A DNA stretch of 64,000 nt from Gaeumannomyces sp. JS-464 (lineage: Eukaryota; Ascomycota; Sordariomycetes; Magnaporthales; Magnaporthaceae), in contig NGZR01000004.1 in assembly GCA_002197995.1 (NCBI GenBank), positions 4,588,001 through 4,652,000 on the forward strand, in the 5' to 3' direction. A model generated the notes under the pieces. The model was not told the DNA's origin, did not search any database, and saw only the letters and a list, made by a program, of their open reading frames with translations. This document shows positions 52,687 to 64,000 of the stretch, piece after piece (the first letter of the stretch is position 1; every line of letters starts with the position of its first letter). A program made the translations under genes and the position numbers.

Positions 52687-54970
52687 ATGGCGCGTTCCCG
52701 GACGGCCGCACCAGCCCACACCTCAGTCGCAGCTGAGGCCGTGGCCAAGTGCGAGAGGCAGACGCCTTCATGGCCTATCGCGCCGGTCCCGGACGACGCG
52801 GCGAGCGTAGTGCCGCCTCTGACGCCGACGCCGAGCCTCGGCGACATCGCAGCAGCAGCGGTCGCGGAACTGACAGCATCCAAGGCGAGCCAGGACCAGC
52901 GCGTCGCCATCAGCACCCAGACGGTTACGCCCTCTCCGTCCACGCGCACCAGCCCGGCGAGGGAGCAGCAGCAGGAGAAGCAGCCCGAGCAGCAGCCACA
53001 ATCGGAGGTGAGCATGAGATCTTTCCTCGACCTGTTTTATGGCGGGACTAGGTGCCAAGGGTGTGGCGAGAACGAGATCAAGCGCCCCTCACCCTGCATG
53101 ACAGATTCCTGAACGCGCAGATAATCGCTAACAGGGCGGGTTGCAAGACTTGCCGTGAGAAGCACGTGGCTTCTGCGGTGCTCCCGGCCTCCCACAAGAA
53201 TCACGGGGGGATCCGGCGGAAGGCCGCGCGGTACAAGATGAAGCTGGGCCGCGACCCGGACGTCGCAAGGATGGGTAATTACTATGGCCCTTGTGCTGGT
53301 ACGAGGGACTGCATCACCCTTGGCGGGAAGCTTCCGAGCTCCTCCAAAGCTTCTGGCGAGGACAGCCATGGCGTCGACTTCGGGCATTGCCCTGGTGCCA
53401 ACAACGTGGTCACGAGCAACGCGCCCGAGGACGACACCTCGGGAAGCGAGCAGGCTTTCGATAACGACAGTGACTATGTCCCAGAAGTCGGCGACACGGA
53501 CTCGGACGGTGGCGTCGCTAAGGCCGACGCCACTGTCGATACCCGTCTACCGTCGCGTCGTTCTAGCCGCTTCACACCGACCAACATAGTCGGAGATGCG
53601 TCCTCGCGCGACACCAGCCAGGCCCCTGTGCAGGTCTCCGAGCAGTCGGCACTGCCGCCGCCGCCACCGCCTGCCAATCCCTTGGAGGTGCCGAGGTGCG
53701 TGCTGCCTGACATCCAGTTCGGGCACGTCGACCCGCTGATCAATTTTGCTGCTAACGCTCGCTACAGTCAACCGTCAAGCCCCGGCCCTGTCACACAGCC
53801 GGACGTCCCAGCCCCCGCCAGACCCCGATCTCGGAAGCGGCAGCGATCGACGGAGGACCAGGAGCCACAGCTGCGACCGCCACCATTTCACCGAACCTCA
53901 CCAGATGAAGGCAGCCGCTACGCGCCTATCGACCTTACCACGACCAAAACGCCCGCGGTCTCTCCGGAACCGGCGCCGCGCGACCCCTCCATATCTTCTA
54001 GCCCCCAGCAGGCTCAAATGGCGAGGCGCTCTGCTTCTCCCTCACAGCTCAGCAGCATTCTGGCCGTGCCCGCGGCGCTGGCGCCGCAGCAGACACAATT
54101 GGGCAACGGTGGTCACTATCGCCAGCAACATGTGAAGCACCAGTACCCACGTCATCAGTTTCCGCCGCCACCTGCCCACCCAATACTCCCTCCCCAGCAA
54201 CAGCTACCGCCTCCCCAGCAACAGCTACCGCTCCCCAGCAACAGCTACCACCTCCCCAGCAACAACCACCACCTCCCCAGCCTCAGCTACCACCTACGCA
54301 ACAACTGCTACCTACCAAGCATGAGCCACAGTGCCCCTACTATTCGGCTCATCAGGAGCAGCTGCAGAGCCACCACGGTAGCCACAACCCATACGCCCTG
54401 GCAACTTACTATGCCTCGGCTGCTACTGCTGCCAGCCACCAGGCCCATCCGCACAACCACGCTCCACTACAGCCCCAGCAGCACCCGCACCCCCAGTACC
54501 AGCAGCTGCAACACTTCCAGCAGCCGCCGCAGCACTTCCAGCAGCCGCCGCAGCACTTCCAGCAGCAGCAGCAGCAGCAGCAGCAACATTTCCAGCACCA
54601 GCCGCAGCAGCCACAGTACCAGTCCCAGCGACAGCCGCCCCTTGAGCACCAGCACCAGCACCAGCAGCTCTCCCAGCAGCCCCAACCCCAGCAACCCCAG
54701 CCCCAGGAGCAACAGCATCACCCCACTCCCCGCCGCCAACCGCGTAACCTGGGGCCTGCACACCGGCCGCGGCCGCCCCTTCGATATCGGGCCCGCACAC
54801 CGCCACCGGTGCGTCCTGATAGCGGTGTCCGGCTGCCCAGCTTCGCGGAGCTGACCGAGGGCATCCCCATGAACCCCCTTTACCAGCGGCCCACGCCCAG
54901 GCCCATGATGCCGCAGGGGGATCCGCGTCCTCAGGAGGCTCGGTACCATCCGTACTCGCGGCCAGCCTGA
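52687..54970 (+). CDS. Gln/Pro-rich low-complexity protein, one frame break
   Basis: The N-terminal exon begins MARSRTAAPAH at 52687 and ends in FLDLFYGGT. An intron starting at 53052 (GTGCCA) ends at 53104 or 53134, after which comes AGCKTCREKH, a basic Cys pair region. The middle is acidic (DNDSDYVPEVGDTDSD), then proline-rich with a basic cluster PRPRSRKRQR suitable as a nuclear signal. From about 54180 a tandem CTCCCCAGCAACAGCTACC-type repeat encodes PPQQQL units. In the third unit one base is missing (about 54230), and the frame that stays Gln/Pro/His-rich runs on to 54970, ending GIPMNPLYQRPTPRPMM and YHPYSRPA. It looks like a nuclear regulator, but no DNA-binding domain is recognised. 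The original frame would stop at 54854. Confidence 0.6.
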
Positions 54971-56425
54971 GGCGGGTGGACGATCGACCTCCTTCATTGC
55001 CGTACTTAACAAAAGCAAACCAGCCCCAGAGGACCAGGCAATTTTCTGGTGACCGCCTCCACACTTCGGGGCGATAGTATTCCCACTTTTGGGATTACAT
55101 GTAGCATTATATCGATTTCGTCCTAGATATTTACTCATACAACACGTCTCCCTTTTTTTTTTTCTTATCATCCCAGCACCGATGTCCATCGTCCTGTATA
55201 CAAGCCCTGTTATTAACTCATAATTGTGACCCCCGCATGCATGGCGTCGCCCTTTCTTCCTCATGGTACCCCGGAGTTTATGCTCAACCATATATAAACA
55301 CCTTCACAGGTCCCTATTTCTTTAAGGTTTTTGTCTCCATGTATTTCTAGCTGTTGTTATTCTGACTGCGTTAGACTCGACACCACACGGTAACTTTTAT
55401 ACTTTCCGTCCTTCATTATTAATAGGATGGATGGCGAGCTATCAGCAAAGGCGTTGAACGGTGTCTTAGGAAAGCAGTGATGTCCAGCTCCTACTTCAAT
55501 AAAAATATGCGGAAGTCGTGTAGTTGAACCGGTCAAGGTTCAGGCTGGTCTTCAGGCATTCGAGAAGTTAAAACCCTGGCGTGAAAAACGCCACTTGCCT
55601 GCCGAGAAGTTCAATCCTGGCAAGTAGAAATGGCACCTGCCAGAATCGAGATTAGCCAATATTACCCCTGCAAGCCTCTCAGCACACCTTTCTGGCTAGC
55701 GCAATGAGGATGAGCCGCCACCGCCGCCGGCAGCAAGCCGGGGGACATCCGCGGTCATCCAGAAGCTGCACGGACGTGTGGACTTGTATGTGCCAATAGC
55801 GTGACGCAGGGTTGTATAATCTGGACTGACCTGGTGAGTTAAATATGCGCATAGTGCGGAAGAGAAATAAAATAAAATAAAAATAAAATAAAAATCAAGA
55901 AAGAAAAAAAAAATCGAGGAGGAAAAAAAGGGAGGGGAGAAAGCAAAAAGAAAGAGAGAGGAAAACAATCAGCGATGGAGCTGCACGGTGTGCCAACCAT
56001 TGTAACCATTGGAATTTTGTTCTTTGCGGCACAAGCATCGTGATTCCGGTTGGCCCAAGAAAGCCACGAGGTGGGAAGGTACGCATGCACCAAGAGGCTT
56101 CTATCACTCGCCGCTCTCTTTATCTAAGCTTCGTGAGTGTCGAAAAGCCAAACTTCTTTGTCGACGAACCTCGATAGCATGATTTGTCTTTACTGTTAGC
56201 GTCGGTTCTTTAATGTCAATCATGACTGATAAATAACCCAAAATCGAATAAGCGTGAATCTGATGCGCTAAATGAACGTCTATCGAACCAAGTCTATCCC
56301 CTTTCTCTTTTTTTTTCTCTCCTAACGTCGTTGATCGCTTTGTACAGGCTTTATTCGTACACACTTTGGAAGCCAAATCACCTATGGCCGGATATTATCC
56401 TTCTTTTTAGCGGAAAAACCGGGCT
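54971..56425. other. Intergenic region of about 1.45 kb
   Basis: AT-rich in parts, with an A-rich tract at 55860-55925. No gene supported. Confidence 0.5.
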
Positions 56426-57142
56426 CTAGCTCCTCCCCGCCGAAGGGGTGCACGGCTCATCTGTGGGCGACAGGACAGTGTTGACCGTGAGGTTGTAAAC
56501 GACGAGGCCGCCCGTGTGCGGCCAGTTGGGCACGCCTTTGGCATCCTTGGCCACCGTGAAAGCCGCGTTTCCACTAGATGCAGCACAAATATTCCCCACG
56601 TCAGTCTTTCCGAGCGGAATCAAAGAGGTATATATAAAAAAAGAGCAGAATAGTGCAAAGACTACTTACTGCGCCTGAGAGCAGTTCCCCGGGGTGTAGA
56701 TGGTCTGGATGACAATCTTTGCGCTGACCGTCTGGGTCTTTGCGTCCTCGCCGACAAAGGTGGCGCCCTCGATGAGGTGCCACCACGCCTTGTTGCCGTT
56801 GGGCGGCAGGAGCGCCTGCTTGATGCCGAGGATGCCCTTTGCGCCCTTGAAGGGCTTGCCGGCCGCGATGAGCTGGCCGGTCGGCGGCGAAGAGGTCGGT
56901 GAATGAGGTGCTGGCCTGCTTGTCTTCCGAAACGTCGTAGTATCTAAATATTAAACACGAAGGGGAACGTTAGCTATGTGTGGGTTTGTGTTGGAATGAT
57001 GGGTAGGGGGCAGTCGGCTTACTCTTCGACAAACTTGGCGAAGCGGATCGACCTTTGCGCCTGGCTTTATACGGTCCCATGTCGACTGGGATGGCCGCGA
57101 CCAGGGGGGCGGCGGGAGTGTGGCGGCGGTGAAGAAGTGCAT
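56426..57142 (-). pseudogene. Unrecognised secreted protein with frame breaks
   Basis: Three exons (57142-57023, 56943-56670, 56573-56426) with introns of 79 and 96 bp (GTAAGC/TAG and GTAAGT/TAG). A signal-peptide-like MHFFTAATLP start continues as PLVAAIPVDMGPYKARR only in another frame, past a run of six C. A further shift gives SIRFAKFVEEYYDVSEDKQ across intron 1, and another near 56890 gives TGQLIAAGKPFKGAKGIL. The rest (KAWWHLIEGATFVGEDAKTQ, IVIQTIYTPGNCSQ, FTVAKDAKGVPNWPHTGGLVVYN) is one protein-like frame. Two Cys (GNC, PC) may pair. The real gene is clear from splice sites and frames, but its product is not recognised. Confidence 0.5.
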
Positions 57143-59395
57143 TTTGCCGAGTTGGACGCTTTAAGGCGCGGGAAAAAAGGAAAATAAAAGCGGATCGTTG
57201 TCGCTGCTGGAAGAAGGACTGGACCAGAAACAGAAGACTGTTGGACCTCTGGAGAGTAGAGAGTGACAAGGCCGAAGCAATAGCGAATGCTCCAAGAGAA
57301 AGAGAAGAGAGTGACAAGATCGAAGCGTTGGCTGATGCTCCAAAGGGAATGTGAGCAAGTCGAAGCCCAGCGGACGCAAATTATATAGGTCCTTGGCGAG
57401 TAAGGCGTGTGGGTTGGACGCCTGTCAGTGGCCGCTTCGAGATACTGCGCCACGTCGCTGGGCCGTTGAACCCTGCTGAAGTTTACCGGCAGCACCTGTG
57501 TCAGGGGCTTTGCCCTTTTTGCTTTGACAGCTGCATCTCTGTCCTGGCGAGTCAGGAAAATCCAGGGGAAACGGAACCACCCGACTTGGTGAGGCAGGGA
57601 CCTGGAGCCAAATTGTCGGGGTCACCGACAAGCACCTATCTGGGGATTTGCCCGCCTGCCCCGCGCATAAACGCGCGGTTAAAAATAGGCGAGGCAGTCG
57701 ACTGCCCCTAATTTACCCATGTTTCCAATGCTCCCGCCTGCTTGTCGCAGACATGCTGCATGCTGCCAACGTCGAGGTCGGCTGCAGGAACCAGCGCGGG
57801 GTCGGCGTGGGCTGCTGCATCTATCCGGGGTAGGGAGGGGCCACGGCCTGGCGACACAGCTGTCGGAATAATAAAGAGCCCGTGCGGCGTCGAGAAGTGG
57901 CCAGAACGGAAGACAATCGTCTTGTTTTCCACGTCAGCCGGGCCAAGATTCCGGACAGACACGTCGATATCAAGCGCCGGATCCCTCGGGGTCAAAAATG
58001 GGGGAAGGAGGCGGCGGCTGGCGCTGATCTGCCCATTGTCGGGGCTGTGGTCGGCTCCGGGAGTCCGGGCTCAGCCTGTGTGCTGTTCAGGCAGATGGGT
58101 GTGAGCACCTCACTTGGTAGGTATGTAGGTATCTCCATACGGTTCCTGACCCGAGATTTATCATCTGCTAGGCCATGTGGGATGTCGACATGCTCAAAAC
58201 CAGCGGCGTATTATTCCCGCGGTTTCCGCGCCAATCCTCCAGGTTTGGGGGCGTGGTTCCCCCATGAGGGACATGACGGATGGAGCGTCATCATTTTAAC
58301 TGCCGGAAAAAGTGGCTTGCAGGACCCGTCGGGAGCAAAACCCGCCAGATGCGGCGCGTCAAACAGTGCCGTTGGGGGCCACCGGTTTTGGGGGCCAGGC
58401 CGGGACGGCGATTTGGGCAGCAAATCCGGTGCTGGTGCTGCCTTGACTGCGGAGAAATGCCGAGATGGGTGTGTCCAGGGAACCACAGACGAAGTCCTCC
58501 TGCCAAAGCCACACATGGCATCCTCAGGGATTTGGGCGGGGGCGACGCACACCGGCACCAGGTAATCCACGTGTTGTCAAGGATACGAAGTCCGCTGCAT
58601 TCACGGGCTGCCAACACGCTAAAAAGGTCCTTCGCATATGGGTTATTGGTCTCTTTCTGGGATTCTCGAGGGAATCAGTGCACCGCGGGTCAGCCTGCGC
58701 CTCCAGAAGGTCAGCGGCTCCCTCTCACCTCGGCTCGCTGGTTTTGCCGCCAATCTCATCTCATCGTCCCCTGTCTATCCCTCTCTTTCGGAAACGTCAT
58801 TTATACCGGCTAGGATTGCCCTCTGCAGCAAAGAGCCGCGCATGTGGGTGCACCGAGACTGCCACCACCACGCATTCTCGGGCTTACATACACGCGCACA
58901 CACACACAACAACAATCAACAGGCAACCCCCAGCCCTCACATGTCAACCTTGGCAGGGCATCCCAAGGCCGTTTTTGGGCTGCTTAGCCACGAAGAAACG
59001 CGAGCGAGATAATCATCACATCACATCCACTTCTTGGACCCTTTGTCGTATCCAGATTCCGCCGGGGCCTGCATCATACGTTTCCTCTCCACACGGCTTC
59101 CCTTCCGAGGAACGTAGGAGACAATGGACACCTCGGTGCAACCTCGTAAATACGCAAAGGAGCGCACCGCCTCATCACCAACACACATTCCAAGGCTCAA
59201 AATAGCAGCCGGTGGATATTCACAGGTCTTGGCCGAAGGCCATGCTTATTCGCAGCTACTGGAGCGTTTGCAGGAGTGCGGTTGATAGAGGAGATAGGTG
59301 TGGCGCATTCCAGACACCTTGCCGCCTTATTTTGGGAGCAGGCACTTTGAGTCACCACCCTGCCTAGAGAAGGATCGAGGCAAGCGATGCCTCGA
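57143..59395. other. Intergenic region of about 2.3 kb
   Basis: Upstream regions of two divergent genes. Many short frames, none with a motif. A CA-rich stretch lies near 58890-58925. Confidence 0.45.
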
Positions 59396-59402
59396 TATAA
59401 AT
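59396..59402 (+). promoter_or_regulatory. TATA box of the P450 gene
   Basis: TATAAAT about 130 bp upstream of the ATG at 59531. Confidence 0.45.
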
Positions 59403-59530
59403 CCGAGGGGCCCGGACGGCTACAAGGTGCTGCTCATCTCCCCGCTGTCGAGGACATTCTCCATCCCTCCTAGTCTGTCTATCTTGCTGTAGCTACCTTA
59501 TTCTAGAGAGCCCCAAGCACACCTGAAACC

Positions 59531-61738
59531 ATGCACTCGATATACATCTTCGTGTTCACCTGTCTCTCGGTGATCTGTCTCCGTCACTGCATGAGGGCAA
59601 GGGCGGCAAGCAAGGTACGCGGCCTAACGACCATCTCTAGTCAAAGAAAAACATCTGACAGAATATCACCGCGTCTGCCAGTCACTCCAGAAGCTTGCCG
59701 CGGAGAACGGATGCGCATCTGCGCCATACCTGGAGGGGTAAGTGGGCTCAGAGATACCCCGATGCCCCTATCACACACGCGTACTCACGCGCCCACGAGA
59801 AACAGCAACCACTGCCCCTGGGGTCTCGACCGCCTCCGCCAATGGATCCAAGCCGACTCCCAGCACCGGCTGCTGCAGCTCATCCTGTTCCACATGCGCC
59901 AGTCCGGGTGGACCATCCAGCAGCGGTTCCTGAACAAGACCATCTTCGTCACCGTCGACCCCGCCAACCTCGAGGCCATGTTGAACTCCAAGGCTAGCGG
60001 TACGCTACACACAACGCGCCCTCCTCACACACCCACCTTGGCTACTCAAGCTTGTCATCTAACTCCCATCCAGACTACTCCGTCAACCCCCGCCACGCCG
60101 TCGCCGCCCCCCTCTTCGGCGACGGCGTCTTCACCCTCGACGGCGAGGCCTGGCGGCGCTCGCGCGCCATGATCCGCCCGCACCTGGCGCACAGCCACTA
60201 CGAGGACCTGTCGCTCATGCGGCAGCCCGTCGACGATCTGCTCGCCGCCATGGACCGGGCCGCCACCACCGCCACCACCACTACTACTACTAGCAGCGCG
60301 AAGACGGTCGACCTCCAGCCCCTCTTCTTCGGCCTCACCCTCGACGTCACCACCTCCCTGCTGCTCGGCGAGTCCGTCCGCTCCCTCGCGGCGCCCGAGA
60401 ACAGGCGTGACGGCGGTGACGGCGGCGGGCCCGAGCGCGCCTTCGCCGACGCGCTCGACCGCGGCCTCGACTTCCTGGCCCGCCGCTTCCGCCTGACGGA
60501 CCTGCACTGGCTGGTCGGCGGGCGCGCGTGGCGGCGCGCCTGCGCCACCGTCCACGCCTTTGTCGACGGCGTTGTCGACAGGAGCCTGGCGCAGGAGCAG
60601 GCGCCGGCGGCGGCGAGAAGAAGAAGAAGAAGAAGCAGTCGTTCCCGAGCAGGGTCGCCGAGACCTGCCCGGACCGCGAGGCGCTGCGCGGCCAGATTAT
60701 TAACGTCATGGGCGCGGGCCGCGACACGACGGCCTGTTTACTTTCGTGGACGTTGTAAGTACCCACCTACCTATCTAGGCACCTACCTCTGGGGACCATG
60801 GACCACGGACGCCACAACTTGGGCACGCCCTATAGGTTTATTTGCTAACAAGAAACTTTACATCCCAAAGCTTCATCCTCGTCCGCCACCCCGACGCCCT
60901 GTCCAAGCTCCGGTCCGAGATCGCAAACACCCTTGCCCGCACCCCGACCTCGGACCTCCGACGCGCCGACCTCAAAAAATGAAGTACCTCCAGGCCGTCC
61001 TGAAGGAGGTCCTCCGCCTCTACCCCTCGGCCCCCATCAACGGCCGCACCGCCACGCGCGACACCGTCCTGCCCACGGGCGGCGGGCTCAACCGGAGGCA
61101 GCCGGTGCTCGTGCCGGCCGGCTCCATCGTCACCTTCAACGTCTACGCCCTGCACCGCCGCCCGGACCTGTACGGCATGGACGCCGAGGTCTTCCGGCCC
61201 GAGCGCTGGGTCGGCGAGGGCGACGGCGACGGCGAGGGTGAGGGCGACGGCATGCCCTTGTTCCAGGACGCCTTGACGCGCAACTATGGGTATCTGCCGT
61301 TCGGCGGCGGGCCTCGTGTCTGTATCGGAAGTACGTTTCTCTCTCTCTCTCTCTTTCTCGGTCCCAGCGACTCCCCAGACCAATCCAAGCACAAGAAGCT
61401 AACGCGGTGCTGTCAAAAACCTCACAGTGGACTTTGCCCTCACCGAAGCCGCGTACGCCATCGTGCGCATCCTGGACAGGTTCCCCGTCATCGCGCTCCC
61501 GGAGGGCGAGAAGGTTGAGCCCCTGGGCTTGGAGAAGCGTAAGCGCCCCTCCGAAATGACCGCCATATTAATTGCCGAACCATCCGTCAGGCTGACCACG
61601 CACCGCCGGAGCTGCCGCAGAGACCGTGGCTTTGATGCTGAGAATCACCGATGGCTGCAATGTCCGGTTAGGCTGAATTGTGGGCATCAGGGGATGGCGA
61701 TGAATGTGTTTCATTGTGAAAGGCTTGCTTGGAGCTGA
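59531..61738 (+). CDS. Cytochrome P450, CYP52-like, with frame breaks
   Basis: A membrane-anchored monooxygenase of the type that omega-hydroxylates alkanes or fatty acids. The N-terminal anchor is MHSIYIFVFTCLSVICL. Several short introns follow, for example after SKASG (GTACGC...CAG, about 60000-60073), after LLSWT (GTAAGT at 60755), and after RVCIG (GTACGT, about 61331-61427). Motifs: PWGLDRLRQWIQADS, DGVFTLDGEAWRRSR (C-helix), the I-helix GAGRDTTACLLSW, the K-helix EVLRLYP (ExxR), FRPERW, and the heme loop FGGGPRVCIG. Two frame breaks lie outside introns: one near 60610-60625 (between QEQ and KKKKKKQSFPSR), and one at an A6 run at 60967-60979 (DLK then MKYLQAVLKE). The exon 1/2 junction also does not join cleanly in frame. 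The C-terminal extent after SVRLTTH is uncertain. Confidence 0.75.
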
Positions 61739-62366
61739 GCACGATTCCCATCCCTTTTCGCCTGCGCGTCATCACCATAGACAAAGCCCACCTACCCAAG
61801 CCATGCCCAAGACACGAACGCCTGCACCTCTCCTTCCCTATGTACAAAACTCTTGTTCACAGCAATTCTACCAGCTCGACACGAATTCCACGCGGCTCAT
61901 GCCGCTTGTCTGGAGCCTCCCCTTACCCAGCTCCCCTTCGTGAAGCGCCCCATGTGTGGATGTAGGCCTTCACCTGGCACACAAACCCACTGCAAACAAA
62001 ACAAGCACCAGGCAATTCACTACCTGGAACAAAGGTGGAGGTGGTGGATGCCTGGGTCCCTAATATTGCCGTGCTGCGGGAGAAGAGAATGGTGGAGAAA
62101 TGGATAGTACGCAAGATCCAACGGTTAGGTGCCATCTCCAACCCAACTTTGTCGGCTGCCTGTCGGTAGACAAAGGCGGTCATAGGGGGATCTTCTAGAA
62201 TGGATGCAGCGGACGATTAGGAGCCATTGAGAACAATCATGAATACAATGATGTAGAAATAAAGAGGCTATGATGCCCCCAGCGGCCGTGTTGACAGAAG
62301 CGGGTTGCACTGTCGTTGTAAAAGGCGACAGACAACGTTGTGCAGGGTGCGATAATAGCGACTTAA
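61739..62366. other. Intergenic region between convergent P450 and BLM10 genes
   Basis: 3' flanks only; no gene seen. Confidence 0.5.
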
Positions 62367-64000
62367 TCATGCAAAGTAACTCTTCCAGAGCACGCCTTCC
62401 AGGTCCTCGAGTTGCTCGGAGGTAAAGTACTAGAAGATCGAACCCTGTTAGCAGCCAGATAGGGAAGGGGGGTCCTTTATCAGTCAAAACTCAAATGAGG
62501 CTTACCTTTTGGTCCACGGACCAGCTATCCTGTCTCGTCTTCTTGAACTCGGCCAGAATCGACTTTGTCGCCTTGCCGACCACGCCCGGGTCGCTGGCCG
62601 CGCTGCGCGCCAGCAGCGCCAGAACTTCGGGCATCCACTTGGGCGGCGGGGTCAGGTAGGGGAACGCTTCGATGAGCGCGCCCAGCCCCATGATTGCCGC
62701 GTGCCTGGCCCGGATCTGGGCTTGTATCTCGACCGGCGTCTCGGTACCGCCACCCGCCGTCTTCATCCGGAGCATCTTGGACTTGGGCATGGGGCTGTGC
62801 CGCAGCTGGTCCTCGAACCGGGTCTTCAGCGAGTGGATGATGGGCTCGCGGATCACGTGTGGCGAGCAGCGGATCATGCCGGCAAGCGTTGCGCTCGCGC
62901 AGTCGCGCACCTCGAGCTGCACGTCGGCGAGCATATCGCCCACGGCGTCAAATAGCAGCTGCCGCTGGGGCGCCGCCATTAGGAAGAGCCGTCGGAAGTA
63001 GATGACTTGCATGTTCACCAGCGCGCGGAGCCGTTGGTGCCACGACGCTGACGACTTGCCCACACGAACAAGTGCCTGGATGAATGCGTCATCTTCGCCT
63101 GCCCTCAGAGGAATGTTGGGCAGGTGTCGATAAACGTGGTACGCCAGCCGCATAAGCTCTGGGTCCTCCTTCACGTCCATCATGTGCAGCAACTGCTCGA
63201 TAAAGGGCTCCGGGAAGAAGCGGGCCAGTTGTGTGCACTCTTGTGAACTGAGCATGCCGTCGAGCCAGGTCAGCACCGTCTTTGAGCCTGAGGTGTAGCT
63301 CGACGGTGTTTGCTGGCCTGGGGCGCGTTCGTGCCGCCATTTCTCCAGCCGCTCAAAGACCTCCGTCACGGTGGCAACAAACTCATCGTCGGGCTGGTAA
63401 GGGCGCACGCCAACCGACGAGTCCGCCTTGTTCTGCCGGAGCAAGGCGGCAACGTTGGGGAACGACTCGTGGTATCTGCTGCGGTAGATGGCCGAGATGA
63501 CCCGCCCCATGGCTTCGCGAACCGTCTTGTAGGGATGGTCAATGTGCTTCAGGAAGTTGTCGAGAATGGGCTGCGAGTGGCGGAAGTGCCAGCCCGATGT
63601 GCTGATCAAAAGTTCCAGCAGCTGGACCTTGGACGACTCTTTGAAGGCCGCGTTCGAGTTCATGTCCAGCCTGAACGCACTCATGCTCTCCATGACCTCG
63701 TGGAACTTGCGTGGGTCCTTGGAATCGGCGATGACGTGCAAACATGTCATCCAGTAGTGAAGACTATCAGGCGTGAGGTCGTCCTCGAGAATCTTGAGCA
63801 GAAGTGGTCCAGCGTACGCCCAGACCTTCTCGCGTACCTCGACTGTCTCCTCACAGCTGCCTGAGAGGAGCGCTCCCAGAATCTCGGCCGTGGCGCGATG
63901 TTGGTGCTTGTCGCTGCCGTCACCGTAGATTTCTTTGATCAGATCTCCAATGTCTTCTAGCTTGGCCTCCGTGAGACCATAGTTCATCAGGTCGAAAACG
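62367..64000 (-). CDS. Proteasome activator BLM10/PA200, C-terminal part
   Basis: The 3' end of a large HEAT-repeat gene, cut by the window edge; the frame is open to 64000 (VFDLMNYGL). Exons are 64000-62506 and 62429-62367, with a 76-bp intron (GTAAGC...TAG). BLM10 caps the 20S proteasome and works in ATP-independent degradation. Family-typical segments are FRHSQPILDNFLKHIDHPYKTVREAMGRV, the Arg-rich HQRLRALVNMQVIYFRR, and VEIQARIR-like Q.Q.RARHAAIMGLGALIEAFPY before the end LEDLEGVLWKSYFA. The C-terminal three residues Tyr-Phe-Ala stand where BLM10 normally has a hydrophobic-Tyr-X motif that docks in the alpha-ring pocket, so Phe replaces the penultimate Tyr. Confidence 0.9.

Noticed and set aside
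54460..54720. CAG-rich tandem stretch as a CRISPR-like or satellite array
   Set aside because: It is coding glutamine-rich repeat of the Q/P-rich gene, not spaced repeats.

Overview
The window is nuclear DNA of a filamentous ascomycete, most likely a Sordariomycete close to the plant-biomass-degrading Chaetomiaceae. The evidence is short GT-AG introns of about 50-170 bp with CTAAC/CTGAC branch points, GC-rich genes, HET-domain genes, single-domain CBM1 modules, a fungal P450 and a BLM10 gene, together with an AT-rich block whose old reading frames carry the C-to-T stop codons typical of repeat-induced point mutation (RIP). Genus and species cannot be fixed from the sequence alone.

Layout. 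1-4560 is a decayed transposon island: a RIP-degraded Ty3/gypsy chromovirus (integrase core and chromodomain still readable), a 429-bp TA-flanked MITE inserted inside it, a degenerate tRNA, a minus-strand coding relic and two tandem LTR-like repeats. 4561-8650 is unassigned sequence interrupted by a second, 813-bp TA-flanked MITE. 8707-12722 is a PMCA/Pmc1-type Ca2+ P-type ATPase whose frame is broken at two places. 13546-34401 is a secretome-rich stretch: an AA7-like FAD oxidase, a six-cysteine secreted protein, a BAS2-like secreted protein, an intact HET-domain gene, a Gly/Pro-rich secreted repeat protein, a Hrip1-like elicitor-family protein, a CE1 feruloyl esterase, a GH6 cellobiohydrolase, a GH131-CBM1 glucanase and an AA9-CBM1 lytic polysaccharide monooxygenase. 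An intron-containing tRNA-Asn lies among them.

36.7-50 kb holds a frameshifted small secreted protein, a frame-broken kinase-like gene, a His/Arg-rich single-pass membrane protein, tRNA-Gly, a large CorA-like transporter, a HET pseudogene and a DJ-1/PfpI gene with a compensated double frameshift. 52.6-62 kb holds a Q/P-rich protein, an unrecognised secreted protein and a CYP52-like P450. The window ends in the 3' part of the proteasome activator gene BLM10/PA200.

Functionally, the carbohydrate genes form a coherent lignocellulose kit: GH6, GH131 and AA9 act on cellulose and beta-glucan, CE1 on hemicellulose-ferulate links, and AA7 on oligosaccharides. They are interspersed with small secreted proteins of interaction or elicitor type. 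Many single-base frame breaks sit next to G, C or A runs or short repeats, so some may be sequence errors rather than true pseudogenisation. The HET pseudogene is different, with several in-frame stops that suggest real decay. All intron and frame calls were made by eye from the sequence; no searches were run.
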